Assembly (NCBI GenBank): GCA_034769895.1
Contig: CM068372.1
Coordinates: 375,884,410-375,948,409 of the forward strand
Length of the DNA: 64,000 bases
Direction of reading: 5' to 3'
Origin: Magicicada septendecula
Taxonomy: Eukaryota > Arthropoda > Insecta > Hemiptera > Cicadidae
In this document: positions 1 to 10,410 of the stretch, piece by piece
Layout: each line of letters starts with the position of its first letter
Position numbering within the stretch: position 1 is the stretch's first letter
Notes under the pieces: model-generated
Database searches by the model: none
What the model was told of the DNA's origin: nothing
The model's input: only the letters and a program-made list of their open reading frames with translations
Program-made: the position numbers and the translations under genes

Positions 1-302
1 ATAGGCCGATAGATAAATCTTACACGTCATTAGGAATCAGTTCAATTCTAAATTTGTATTCTTAATAAAAAAGTTCTTTGATCTCTCTGAAGATATTTTA
101 AAAAGCAAGGTTTATTATTCCGTTGCACTTTAATTTAACGAGGTTGTCTCAAGAATGTTTTAAGCAAGTTATAGACCACGTTTAAGTACGTTATTTATAA
201 TATAAAATGCTGCACTCAAATCTTACCATTTTTTCCCAATTAAAGTTAAGAAAGTGCTGGTGTACCTGTGCTAAGACAATACGCCAAACCATAGAGATAT
301 TA
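1..302. other. Unassigned AT-rich stretch
   Basis: No coding frame, RNA gene or recognisable repeat was seen before the first hAT target-site duplication at 303-310. Confidence 0.5.
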
Positions 303-310
303 GACTGGAG

Positions 311-964
311 CAGCAGTCGGCAACCCTGCGCCCGTCGATAAGGTTAGACGGGCCCGCGAACCAATTTGTAATTTTATTTTATTTATTTATTTTTTTTGAA
401 CGAAGGAACACACCCGCACTGTATCTGCTTGTAAGTACTTTATTATAAAATAGTACAGCCCGTTTCAAATTTTACTTTTTTCTAATACAGTAATTACTGT
501 ACGTTACTGTTTTCAAGAAAAGCAACTGAAACCTTCATTTATGTTTTAAATGTGATTTTTTCAAGTTTTACATTTCTATCCACTTTATGAAAATAAATAG
601 TGTTATTGTGGTAAGTTCTTTAATTTATTTTTACTAAAATGTTTTCCTGTTTAACAATTTTTTTCGTCTAAAGTTTCGTTAGTTTTAACGTGAATGTGCA
701 TGATGACAGATTGCTGATGACCTACTCCTAATGTGAAACATTTTCACAAATTTATATGAAAAATACTGCAAAACGTTTTTTGATTCGGTGTTCCACGTCG
801 CTAAATATAAGCGCAAGGGTATTATAAAGCGACAGTTAATGTTTGTAACGTCCGGCTATTGAAGTCCGCACCTTTCTATTTTCCATTGATGGGGTGTGGA
901 GGCCCATCCAACTGGTCCTCTGTGATATATGCGCCCCCATAAATTCAAAGGTTGCCTATGACTG
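311..964. mobile_element. hAT-type non-autonomous element, copy 1
   Basis: The ends are CAGCAGTCGGCAACC and, reverse-complemented from the right, CAGTCATAGGCAACC; both carry the CAG start and GGCAACC core usual for hAT terminal repeats. The flanking 8-bp duplications are GACTGGAG (303-310) and GACTAGAG (965-972), 7 of 8 matching. There is no transposase frame, so a related autonomous element must have moved it. It is 654 bp and shares most of its sequence with the 521-bp copy at 4920-5440. A short stretch resembling the terminal repeat (ATAGGCAACCCTG) lies just past the right TSD, perhaps the stump of another copy. Confidence 0.85.
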
Positions 965-972
965 GACTAGAG

Positions 973-1239
973 GAATCATTACATAGGCAACCCTGTAAAG
1001 AGAAGTGCGTCTGGATGAAAAGATAAAGTTAGATTAATATTGATATTTATCTTTAATAATTATAAATAATTATGAACAAGAGATAAATCTGGCTTTCTTT
1101 TTCGTCGCGTGCGTAATTTGTTTGTTCTTATCAACACTGTAAATACGTAAGTTATTTACCTAGCTTTGAATAAATGTCATTATTAAGAAAACTTTATTTA
1201 ATTAATTTATTGTAATTCCTCTTATTTGTACAATTATTT
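973..1239. other. Short unassigned spacer
   Basis: AT-rich sequence between a hAT element and a LINE remnant; apart from the TIR-like stump near 983-996 nothing is recognised. Confidence 0.4.
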
Positions 1240-1240
1240 C

Positions 1241-1652
1241 TTCTTCTTCTTCTTCTTCTCCTCTTCAAGGGTTAGGTTATATAAACCTGTTCCGGCACCC
1301 ATCTCATCCTCGGACGACCCACGTCTCTTCTACCAATGACTTTATAGTTCAGTCGATCCTCTGTCATCCTTTGCAGATGATCCCACCATTGTCTTCTGTA
1401 AATTGAAATAATTTCATTTATGTTCTTTACTTCGAGTTCTGCTCTGATATCCTCGTTCCTTTTTCTATCTTGCAATGTATAATTTAAAGTATTTCGAAGT
1501 AACTGCATTTCAGTACTCTGAATCTTCCCGCATTCCTTTTTGTCACTCCCATAAATCAATGTGGGTATTGTAATTGTCTTATACAATTTAATCATTGTGC
1601 TGTGTGTTGTTTTATTTCTAAGATTTCTATGAATCGTACCACAAATATTCAT
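1241..1652 (-). pseudogene. Non-LTR retrotransposon ORF2 C-terminal remnant with (GAA)n tail
   Basis: The minus strand encodes 126 residues typical of the extreme C-terminus of an endonuclease/reverse-transcriptase LINE: KLYKTITIPTLIYGS, then EMQLLRNTLNYT, RNEDIRAELEV, IYRRQWWDHLQRM and the final GRRDVGRPRMRW. This is the thumb and C-terminal part only; catalytic RT motifs are absent, so the copy is 5'-truncated as is usual for target-primed insertion. On the minus strand it runs into a (GAA)n tail (CTT repeats at 1241-1262). Clade not assigned. A second copy of the same 3' end lies at 61370-61480. Confidence 0.85.
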
Positions 1653-1659
1653 AAATTTA

Positions 1660-1844
1660 TTTATCTACAAACCTTATTTTATCTACAAATTTATTTATCT
1701 ACAATTATTTACAGGCCATATTCTAACACACGCAAGTGGCTTAGAAGTAGATCTACGTTAAGTGATTATGAAATTTCGTTGACATTTGTGACAGCTCTGA
1801 AGGGGGACTGATCCCGTTGATCCCCTCTCCCGTAGTTACGTCAC
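1660..1844 (+). repeat. Dispersed repeat ending GTAGTTACGTCACTG, copy 1
   Basis: Contains an AT-rich segment with TTATTTACAGGCC, then CCCCTCTCCCGTAGTTACGT and an end in CACTG. Related copies are at 24720-24884 (plus) and 14963-15075 (minus). The CACTG end and GC-rich subterminal part suggest the right end of a hAT-like element; no left partner or TSD was found. Confidence 0.5.
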
Positions 1845-3158
1845 TGGCGAGGAGTATGAGATTATTTTATGTAGGCCTGTTATTTTATACCATTTCAATG
1901 TTATTTAATATTGCTTTTGTAATGAAACACGCAGAAATAGAAGCTAAAAGCGTCGAGTTCAGTACAGACACAATACTACTGGACCACGTCGGGTCGGGTG
2001 GTCGAGCTCACCACACCAAATACGGGCCAAATTAGGTAGCCTGATACCGGTTTGTTGACAGACTCACTGTCGTGTTTGCTACCGCACGCCAAAGAAGCGT
2101 ACAATCACCTTACCTGCAACTTGTTAAACACCGAGATTATTCGCGAGTTTTCATCATCTCCACTTTACGTATTCACAGATGCCGCGCCTGGTTCAATTCT
2201 AATCCTTTACTTGACACGTCTCCACTTCTTTTTCCTTCCGTTCTCTTCCGTTCTGGTTAATTTTTCCTTATAATCTCCCGTGATAAATTACACGTGGTTT
2301 TGAAAAACGCCTGGCGTGTTCAATTTTCCGTACGTTTTCTCTGTTGGCTCAATCTAAAGGGTCCTCAATGTCTACGAATACACGAGGACCAGACAAAAAG
2401 TTAGTTGTATTTTTTTCCGGTCACGGTCGACGGGGTTGGCCGTTGCTTGCACGGCTCCGAATTCACTTCGCCGTTGCTTGATTATTTCTCGTAACGTAGA
2501 AGTCACGTCAATCTTCCCTTTATTCCACATCGATACAAATCCCTTGTTTCGCCCGAATAAAGTGGTTTTCCTTAAAAACGTCGTTTCGAATTCTGGACCT
2601 GAGCTTTCAGGACCAACAGAATTCGGCTTTCAAGAACTAGATTGTACGTGAATCGCAGGAGAAAAAGATGGGGAAGAGGAAGCATAAGAAAAGGAAGAAG
2701 AAGGAGGAGGATGCAAGTGGAGAGGAACAGAAGAAGAAAGAGATAATGGAAAAGGTATCCGAGGTAGTCTGTATAGTTAGTTTGAAACAACATCAGATTG
2801 TCCGTTATCAAAGAGGAATCGCGTACACCGATCCAAACACACTGTAGACAGATAACGGCATTCCTAGAGAGACACAAACCAGCTGGTATAATTAATACCA
2901 CAGATGTTTACGCTCAGCATAACCAGTTGAACGAAACGTACGACTGCTTGAAAGCTGGCTTATAAGTCAACAATTTATTAATTGCTTAGGTTTTAACCAA
3001 CACTATATCAACTTTGATGACGTCATATGCAAAGTCAACGCACGGTAAAATAAACGCAACACACGCGCGCGTGCACGCACGCACAAACATAAACGTACGA
3101 AGTAAAGAGTGCTGACAAAATGGACAAACCATTAAGAAAAAAAAAACAGACCAGTACA
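1845..3158. other. Unassigned region with a purine-rich block
   Basis: No recognisable gene. A purine-rich, GAA/GGA-containing stretch lies at about 2660-2755. Short open frames here have no family signature and are treated as chance. Confidence 0.45.
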
Positions 3159-3166
3159 GTAGGTAC

Positions 3167-4264
3167 TAGAGGTGTGCTAAACTAGTATCTGAAAATAACA
3201 GGTACGAACGAAACCGTTCCAAAAAAACAACACGTACAAATACCTGTTATTATATACCTATTATACATATAAAAAACCTCTTGCTCAACAGTCCGTAAAG
3301 GACCAAGGCATACCGCGCGGCTTTCGTGTTTAGAGTGACGGTTGCATGGCTAGTACAACGCGTTGCCAGTCGCTAGTTGCGGTATTCACAGCCAGATTAT
3401 ACATATACCTGTATTATATAATTTGTTATAAGAAATAAATTGAAACTAAAAGTATTAACAGTGTTACGTTACACTGTGACTTTATTAACCTGTTACTGTT
3501 TAAAAGAAAATAAGAAACAAGAGAATTTATAGGCCTATGGGAATACTAATTTAAGTTTTCACTTGGAGTAAACAAACTGATGTAGGTTTAATATTAAATA
3601 ATTGATTCCATTTTGGTTAGACAAATCAGTTGCCAAACTCACGCAATGAAATTTAGACTGCACGTAATAGCAGAACAAAGAATGTCAAAAAATTTACGTG
3701 AGATGTGCAGTGAATTTAAAATCATCTCCGAAATCACATTAACAAAAAGTACTACATGTCCTATCAGCCCCTCTGTAGGTTATAACACAATATAATTAGC
3801 TCTTTCGAAATTTACCAAGTTGGTGACTAGTATAATATATAATTTGTTATTATAATCTGTATTATACATCTGTATAACACGAGAATAAATGTAACATCAG
3901 TCTGAATTTTTTACATTTATTAAAAACAGCTTCGTCTTTTTGGCATAGAGACATTCTGAACCTCGCTGTTTTGCTTCGTTTCGTACGTATATGGCAATCG
4001 GCACATGCCCAGAATGAAGTATTCAGCACCAAAAAGTGGCTTTCTACTCGTGTACTCGTTATACTCGTTTATTTCTTTATTCGTTAGTTGTGTAGGGGGC
4101 TCCCGCGACTCGGATCCGCCGAGTAATCGGAACGGGTATTCGACTTTTCAGTTTTCAGTTATCGTTGAATCGGAACAGGTATTCAACTTTTCAGTCAATG
4201 TTATATCCGTTCCACAAAAATATCGTTCCAAAATACCTGTTATACGTATATCGGCCCACCTCTA
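3167..4264. mobile_element. hAT-type non-autonomous element with TAGAGGTG ends
   Basis: Left end TAGAGGTGTGC and right end (reverse complement) TAGAGGTGGGC form 11-bp terminal inverted repeats of a common hAT type. The flanks GTAGGTAC (3159-3166) and GTAGCTAC (4265-4272) match 7 of 8, as an aged hAT TSD should. Both subterminal regions hold AACAGGTA-type motifs in mirrored orientation, and 4121-4195 holds a near-tandem duplication around CGGAACRGGTATTC. Length 1,098 bp. No transposase domain was recognised. Confidence 0.85.
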
Positions 4265-4377
4265 GTAGCTACGCAGTACGCAAACGCGGCACGCACAACG
4301 ATTCTGAAAGGCACACACGACGATTTGTAATATGCAAATTCAATTTATAATTTTGTTGTAAATAACTCGTCAATTTC

Positions 4378-4524
4378 TTACACGACTCTTTTTATAAAAT
4401 ATAGCCTATGTATATTATCAAAGTATAATTACTTCTGCAAGTAGTAGTTCTGTAAGTTTTATCGTTGAAGAAGAAGAAGAAGAAGAAGAAGAAGAAGAAG
4501 AAGAAGAAGAAGAAGAAGAAGAAG

Positions 4525-4620
<96 letters not shown>

Positions 4621-4850
4621 CAGTAGCAGTAGTAGTAGTAGTAGTAGTAGTAGAAGAAGAAGAAGAAGAAGAAGAAGAAGAAGAAGAAGAAGAAGAAGAA
4701 GAAGAGGAAGATGATGATATGATGATGATTATTTTAACCTAATCGAGTTAAATACATTTTTATGTTAAAATAAAACGATAAAATAAGAACACATCACTTG
4801 CAGAAGTAATTGTAATTACATAACGTATATATTATATAAAATAAATTTAA
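4378..4850. repeat. Inverted repeat enclosing a long trinucleotide array
   Basis: The arm at about 4378-4443 (ATAATTACTTCTGCAAGTAG at its inner side) is repeated inverted at about 4796-4850 (CACTTGCAGAAGTAATTGT). Between them sits a 245-bp array at 4467-4711. The arms diverge outward, so the boundary is soft. It could be a MITE whose interior expanded as a microsatellite, or a LINE tail that landed in a palindrome. Confidence 0.6.
4467..4711. repeat. Compound trinucleotide microsatellite (GAA-GTA-GCA-GTA-GAA)
   Basis: Uninterrupted blocks of GAA, then TAG, CAG, TAG and again GAA units, roughly symmetric in order. Directly visible in the sequence. Confidence 0.98.
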
Positions 4851-4919
4851 TTGGATATTTTAAAAACATGAATTAAAAGACTTAACTGCATCGTAATCAT
4901 CGATGAATAATGTCTATAG

Positions 4920-5440
4920 CAGCAGTCGGCAACCCTGCGCGCGTAAATAAGGTTTGATGTGCCGCGAACCAATTTGTAATTTTATTTTCTTTTGAACGAA
5001 GGACGCACCTGTATTGTACCTGCTTCGAAGTACCGTATCGAGTTTTACATTTCTGTGCACTTCATGAAAATAAATAGTGTTAAAGTTGCGTAATTTATTT
5101 TTATTAAAATGTTTTCTTGTTTAACCATTTTTTTCTTTTAAAGTTTTCTTAGTTTTAACGTGCGTGTGCATGATGACAAACTGTTGATGCCCTACTCCTA
5201 ATGTGAAATATTTGCACAAATTTATATGAAAAATACTGCAAAGATATTTTTGATTCGGTGTTCCACGTCGCTAAATATAAGCGCAAGGGTATTATAAAGC
5301 GACAGTTAATGTTTGTAACGTCCGGCTATTGAAGTCCGCACCTTTCTATTTTCTATTGATGGGGTGGGGAGGGATGCGCCCATCGAACTGGTCGTCAATT
5401 ATATATGCGCTCCAATAAAGTCAAAGGTTGCCTATGACTG
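4920..5440. mobile_element. hAT-type non-autonomous element, copy 2
   Basis: Same terminal sequences as the element at 311-964 (CAGCAGTCGGCAACC left, GGTTGCCTATGACTG right) and strongly similar interior, including a shared block from TTGATTCGGTGTTCCACGTC onward. TSDs are GTCTATAG (4912-4919) and GTCTGTAG (5441-5448), 7 of 8. It is 133 bp shorter than copy 1. No coding capacity. Confidence 0.85.
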
Positions 5441-5448
5441 GTCTGTAG

Positions 5449-6014
5449 CGTATTTAGTAGCCTACATATGTTTAATCCATTCTGACGTATTAGACAACAG
5501 GTGTATAAACCACATTCTAACGGCAATTTGTCCCGACGCACGGTCGGTTATTCACAGCTCTACAAAGCTGACGCTCGTATCAGAAAGTAAAAAAAACGTG
5601 ACTTTTTCCGATCTCGCCGCACTATAAACTAACGAAAATCTCCTCCCCCTCCCCTAAAATACGAAACCATACGGTCGTGCGGGTAAATAATAAATGTGGA
5701 TTACAATGGTCCATTTATTTATGTATTACCTGAGACGTTGTGACAGTTCTAATGACACGGCTCTCGTTTCTTTGAACAGAGTGTAGCAGCTCATGTGTAG
5801 ACGCTTGTGTGAAATTTAAGTTGACCAAGTACATACTTGATATTTAACAGTTAACTGTGAAGGAGCAAGGTCAAGAGGATCGCCATTAAAAGTTGCCTAC
5901 GAATTTTTAATAAACAGCGTTAATTTTTCAAAAAATTACGGCGAAAATCGGAAGCAGGGTAGAAGAAGGCGAAGAGTAAAACGCAGAAAGAAGAAATCAG
6001 TGGCGGATAACAGA
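5449..6014. other. Unassigned region
   Basis: No gene recognised. A string CAGTGGCGGATAA at 5998 resembles the terminal repeat of the hAT element that begins 25 bp further on. Confidence 0.4.
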
Positions 6015-6022
6015 ATGGCAAC

Positions 6023-6904
6023 CAGTGGCGGATTATCCATAACGCTAGGGTATGCTGCAGCACCAGGCACCAGGGCCTCCGCTGTCATAGGGGGCACCAT
6101 CCAACCAAAAATCACAAAACTTTTGATGATAATAAATGTGAAAAAACAAAAAAAAAATGTTCTCAATCCAAAATTAAAAAAAAGATGTGTGCACACTTTT
6201 CGATGAGTTCGCCGTCATATTTTTTAAACACATTGACGTTTACTCGAAGCAAATAGAAGCTCTTATAGACGTTTACTCGAAAGACCTGAATAAAGATCTT
6301 CTAATAGAATTGAAGCACTTTGTCCCACGAGTAAAATTGCAAGAAAGAGGTTTTTTTTTTTCAAATCGTTCGAATGAAGATGATAGATTCCATGATACCA
6401 CAGTTTGTCCGCTCAGAGTATTAAACTGGATTATTGATTGTAAAACGATTGATATATTTCCGAATATATACAATGCTTATCGCCTGCTTTTGACGATTCT
6501 AACAAATGCGAATCTGAACGATCATTTTCTGTATTAAAACGCGTTAAAGATATGTTGGTGTCAACTACGGGAGATGAGAGATTATCTTCGTTAGTGAGCT
6601 TGATATTGAAAGCAAGATACTAGAATCGCTCGATTTAGAACGAATTACACACTTCACTAAGGTAAAATCAAGAAAAAATGGATCGGTTAGTATTTTCTAA
6701 GCTTAAGTACAACTATGCTCATTATAACAACGGTTTAGCTAAATATTTGTTGTAATTTGAGAGTTTAATAAAATAACTGTTAACTTTCGAAATTGTGTAT
6801 GCCATTTATCAGTTACGTAATGGATAAAAGGTTGAATTTTCAATCGGGATGGGAGCACCAGTCTGATGCAGCATAGGGCACCACGCGCTTCTAATCCGCC
6901 CCTG
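6023..6904 (+). mobile_element. hAT element with perfect 8-bp TSD, internally deleted
   Basis: Terminal repeats CAGTGGCGGATTA and (from the right, reverse-complemented) CAGGGGCGGATTA. The flanking duplication ATGGCAAC is identical on both sides (6015-6022 and 6905-6912). The 882-bp element retains only the C-terminal part of a ZMYM-like hAT transposase (6187-6700), so it is an internally deleted derivative. Confidence 0.95.
6187..6700 (+). pseudogene. hAT transposase C-terminal fragment (ZMYM1-like)
   Basis: The frame at 6187-6537 ends in NAYRLLLTILTNAN; the match then jumps to another frame at 6507 (CESERSFSVLKRVKDMLVST, then GDERLSSLVSL) and after a stop at 6621 to a third frame (ESLDLERITHFTKVKSRKNG) that stops at 6698-6700. 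These are the hATC dimerisation motifs of hAT transposases of the zinc-finger MYM-type 1-like group. Two frameshifts and the missing BED finger and catalytic core make it a pseudogene. It lies inside the element 6023-6904. Confidence 0.88.
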
Positions 6905-6912
6905 ATGGCAAC

Positions 6913-7282
6913 GAACTATTAACGCTGACAAAACAAAGTATTTAGTAAACATTGTGAGACGCATTTCAACGTAAACTCATGAACAAAAGCTCCGCACGAT
7001 TTAAGAATTTTATGCCTCACTTGAGCTCTTTTGTTGACATAATTAAAAAAATTCAACTTTTACATTTTTCAAAGTATTTGTTTTTATTTTTGCCAGTGTA
7101 ACAATTACATCTTATTCGCGTACTATATTAACTAACGAAAACGACGGAAATACGAACATTCTTGTAGAACAAATGAAAAACAAAATATAAGATAATTTGT
7201 CTTTGGACAAACAAAGTTTTAATCTTCATAAATAGACAATTTACAGACAATAAAGTACAGTAGTAACCGGAAACACTATTAG
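6913..7282. other. Unassigned AT-rich stretch
   Basis: No gene or known repeat identified between the hAT element and the hammerhead palindrome. Confidence 0.4.
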
Positions 7283-7329
7283 TCGGTCTGTTAGGCCGTG
7301 GTATACAGTGGTATACAGTTTATACTGAG

Positions 7330-7372
7330 ACACGTTTCAGTCTCACCATCGGTGGCCATCGTCAGTATCGGT
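7330..7372 (-). ncRNA. Hammerhead ribozyme core, left arm
   Basis: On the minus strand CTGACGA (7365-7359) fits the CUGANGA consensus; a stem-II hairpin with the loop GAT follows, then GAAA (7338-7335) and CGTGTC. Stem II has mismatches near its base. Activity is not implied. Confidence 0.6.
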
Positions 7373-7470
7373 AACAAATGGCACGGTGTCCGCCAATTCA
7401 CCCCAGTGATTAGGTAGAGATTATGTAAATTCATCAATGGGGTGAACTGGCGGACACCGTGCCAATTGTT

Positions 7471-7520
7471 ACCCACGCTGATGATGGCCACCGATGGTGA
7501 GGCCGAAAAGTGTCTGTCAG
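7471..7520 (+). ncRNA. Hammerhead ribozyme core, right arm
   Basis: CTGATGA at 7478-7484, a stem II formed by GGCCACC and GGTGAGGCC (with a GA bulge) around the loop GAT, then GAAA (7505-7508) and AGTGTC. All invariant core positions of the hammerhead are present; stem III is minimal. Confidence 0.65.
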
Positions 7521-7867
7521 CATAAACTGCAGACCCCGGCCTAACAGACCGGTCAATAATGTTTGCAACTATGCGGGCGCCGACCGTGAAAGCGTTAGCA
7601 ACTCAATAAAGTAGTAATTTTCCATATTTATATTTCTTGCGGGACTGTCTTGATGATTCTTGATGATTTACATTTGTTTCGGACCTCTTGGACTTTGTAA
7701 GATAAGGTCCTGTTCAGCTTATTATTGTCTTCCTAAACGACCACAAAAGGTAGAGAAATATATGCCTTTTTCCCGAACGTACGAGGAATCAACACTAATC
7801 GTTACGCATACAGTACTTGTCAGGACACGGAAATTTTCAACACAAATTACACTCATTTAGACTGAAG

Positions 7868-8097
7868 CAAGATCCTGGTGCACAATATGCGGACAAGGCA
7901 TCGAGGAAACATCACGGCACGTAATAGCTGAGTGTCCGTCCTACAGTGAAGAGAGAGTAGAGCTAGAAGCATTATGGGATAATCATCAAGATCAAGATAA
8001 AAGACGAGTATGTGTGGAAAGTATAGAAAATTTTAAGATTTTTGCAAAAAATTGCCAGAAGAGTAGGAAGAACAAAAGAGGGCAGAGGAATAGTTGA
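7868..8097 (+). pseudogene. LINE ORF2 C-terminal zinc-knuckle fragment
   Basis: The plus strand encodes CTICGQGIEETSRHVIAEC followed by PSYSEERVELEALW and a stop at 8095-8097. The C-x2-C ... H-x4-C arrangement with a CP-x-Y-x3-R continuation is the C-terminal cysteine motif found after the RT domain in R1/jockey-type LINEs. Endonuclease and RT domains are missing. The sequence to about 8300 is probably its 3' UTR. Confidence 0.75.
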
Positions 8098-8299
8098 ACA
8101 TGAAGAATAAACAGGAATAGGGTCGCCTCCACTAACATCTAGGTGGCGGGACAACGAAGTTGGTTAGCGGCACGAAAATTTAATTGTATTACATGAAATA
8201 CAATATGGAAGAAATGTGGGGAAATCTGGAAGACAGAAGCCTTGGGAAATAAGTCTTCGTGACTTGAGAACCCGAGGGGATTTGTGGGCTTCGGCCGTA

Positions 8300-9064
8300 A
8301 CCATCTGTCTTCCTAAACGATACTTTACCATTCATCTTTATCTACTGCCTAGGACTGTTGAAGATTAAGCAACCTCGAACTGTTGTGAACTAAAGCATAC
8401 CGAGTTACACTGTCGGATTACGTACTCATTCTTAAACGATACGCACGACCAAATATGCCCCCCTAACTCTTCTTTTTCGTTCATCGTTCCTAATTCCGTC
8501 TGTCCTCGTTTAAGATCATCACGAATTATGGTGGTGACGAATATAATCTGAAGTCGCTTTAATAAAATTTAAAGACACGTTTACTTTTGAAACGACTGTA
8601 CGTCACCACTTGTTTACAGAGCGTCGGAAAGCCAGTGAGAGAGGTGTCCCGCTAAGTGCGTCGACAGACGTGCCCAGCACGTGTTAGCGTTCAAAGTGTG
8701 ACGAGTGAATTGCAAACACTCTGCACTCTGTACTCTTGACACCCGAAATAAAACCTTTTGATCTGTTTGCCAAAGGTAGAGTAGTACAGTACGCGTTGTT
8801 CTGATTTGTGCTGCATTACTTTCCCTGCAATCATCGTCGTCGTCGTCGTCATCACCACCACCACCACCACCATCGTTGTTGTTGTTATTATTAATATTAT
8901 TATCATTAATAACCAGACAATTATGTAAGTTATAAAAGAACTCTACAGAGACACACAAGCAAAAGTTAAAATTGGATAAAGGGTTTCGACTGGTTTCAAA
9001 GTTATGAAGGATTACGATAAAGATGCTATAGATCCCGAACACTATTTTAAACATACAGGCTATA
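8300..9064. other. Unassigned region with a trinucleotide block
   Basis: Contains a compound CGT/CAC/GTT/ATT trinucleotide run at about 8833-8900, which creates polyasparagine/polyaspartate frames on the minus strand that I regard as artefacts. Nothing else recognised. Confidence 0.5.
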
Positions 9065-9574
9065 CAGTAGAATCACGTTACAACGCGCCCACTTATTACG
9101 CTGTCCCGTGTAAGACGCGCTTTTTGACTAGTCCCTGCATATTTCGTATATAAAGACATTATGAAAACCCCGTTTATTGCGCTTTTTAATTGGACAGTAA
9201 AACTTGTGCAAAGCGGATTTTTGCATAGAACCTACTGTCAAATACAATACTTTACTACGAATGCACGGATTCATATTTACTTATTCGATGCACAGATTCA
9301 CGTATGAGGCAAACAAAATACTATAAATGTATTTTTTGGTGGCAGATTAACTTAATATTCATTGTTAAGTGAAATACAGTACTGAAATAGATTTTAACTC
9401 CTTGCTTAAAATACTGTACTTAAACGCAGTATTTAGATAAAACTGTTAATCTATATATGAAAAATATGAACATAGAGTAACACCTACAGTAGGCCTGTAT
9501 GTCTAAGCTACTTGATCATCTCCTGTTTAATACGCGGTCCCGCTTAATACGCGTTGTAACGGGGCTTTACTCTG
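9065..9574. mobile_element. Pogo/Tigger-like MITE
   Basis: Left end CAGTAGAATCACGTTACAAC and right end (reverse complement) CAGAGTAAAGCCCCGTTACA share GTTACAACGCG and a subterminal TAATACGCG-type motif. A CAG start with CGTTA-AACG is typical of Tigger/pogo elements, which duplicate TA on insertion; a TA precedes the left end but none is visible at the right. Length about 510 bp; no coding capacity. Confidence 0.6.
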
Positions 9575-9619
9575 TCTGTGTGTGTTAATTTCTATAGCAG
9601 TGGAAGAGACAATGTAGGG

Positions 9620-10410
9620 AAATGGGGCTGCAAATAAATGACAAGTATGGTTTTACGTTACGGTTTACAGAAGAGCAAATTGTATTAGCGCAAGATAAAG
9701 GATGATCTGGAATATATGACAAAAAGAATATGAAAAGTGGAGATTATCCTTAAACACTGACAAAACAGAATACCTGTGATAGGAAGACCGCAAAGCAGCT
9801 TACAATGAGAAGATAATGAAGAAATCAAGTACAAGTACCTAGGAGTGCTTGTCAAGACCGAGAAAGAGATGGATGGAGTGTGTTAAGGACCAAACGACCA
9901 ATGGACCTTAACACAACCTTAAACCTTGGAGATCAGAGGATAGAAGATTGTTGCTGAGTGCAGAAGGGAATGGTGTAGGATTTTGAGGAGGCCAAATCTC
10001 ATGGAGGGATGTACAGTCAGAGAAAGAAGAAGAAGAAGGAGTGCTTGTCACTAAAAATGGGAAAGATAAGGAAGAAATTAGACGAAGAATTGGTCTGGGA
10101 CGGAAGGCAATCGGGATGTTAATGGAAAATGGTTGCACAAGGAAACAGCGCATCTTGAATACCACCGTTAAAAGTATTATGTTATATATGATGCTGAGAC
10201 TTAGAATGTAACTGAGTCTTAAAAGAAAAATTAAAGCCGTGGAACTGTGTGCACTAAGAAGATCATGCAGAATATCTAGACTGGATAGAGTACGAAACGA
10301 GAGCGTTAGGGCAATGATGAAGGTGCCACACACTTTTTTGGATGAAGCTGAAACAAAACAAATAAGTTAATCTGGTATAAACGTTTGTACAGAATGGATG
10401 ATAAAAACAA
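9620..10410 (+). pseudogene. LINE ORF2 RT-to-C-terminus remnant
   Basis: Successive frames read EEQIVLAQDK, an RT palm/thumb part with NTDKTEYL and YKYLGVLV, then TKNGKDKEEIRRRIG, TRKQRILNTTVKSIMLY and ALRRSCRISRLDRVRNE. This is the 3' half of a LINE ORF2 of the same broad family as 56195-57475, with frameshifts and stops. It is split by a 183-bp nested LINE tail at 9855-10037; the reading resumes exactly after the duplicated GGAGTGCTTGTCA. Confidence 0.85.
9855..10037 (+). mobile_element. Nested 5'-truncated LINE 3' end with (GAA)n tail
   Basis: A 183-bp insertion interrupts the LINE at 9620-10410. It is flanked by the direct repeat GGAGTGCTTGTCA at 9842-9854 and 10038-10050 (14 bp if the shared A is counted) and ends in GAAGAAGAAGAA. 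It encodes the last residues of a LINE ORF2 (RERWMECVKD-like) and its 3' end. Short TSD, 5' truncation and a simple-repeat tail are the marks of target-primed reverse transcription. Confidence 0.9.

Larger units (their letters stand above)
7283..7554. repeat. Palindromic hammerhead element (Penelope/retrozyme-like)
   Basis: Arms of about 120 bp (7283-7405 and 7437-7554) are inverted copies around a 31-bp loop: GGTCTGTTAGGCCGTGGT at the left faces GGCCTAACAGACC at the right. Each arm has a hammerhead-like core pointing toward the nearer outer end. The phrase 'gggctgttaggccgtggt ... gacgtttcgg' recurs in many repeats of this window and resembles the terminal repeats of Penelope-like elements. 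No reverse transcriptase is present. Confidence 0.75.

Noticed and set aside
8614-9054. 146-codon minus-strand frame with poly-Asn/Asp/Gly
   Set aside because: The homopolymeric stretch comes from a trinucleotide run; the rest has no domain motif.
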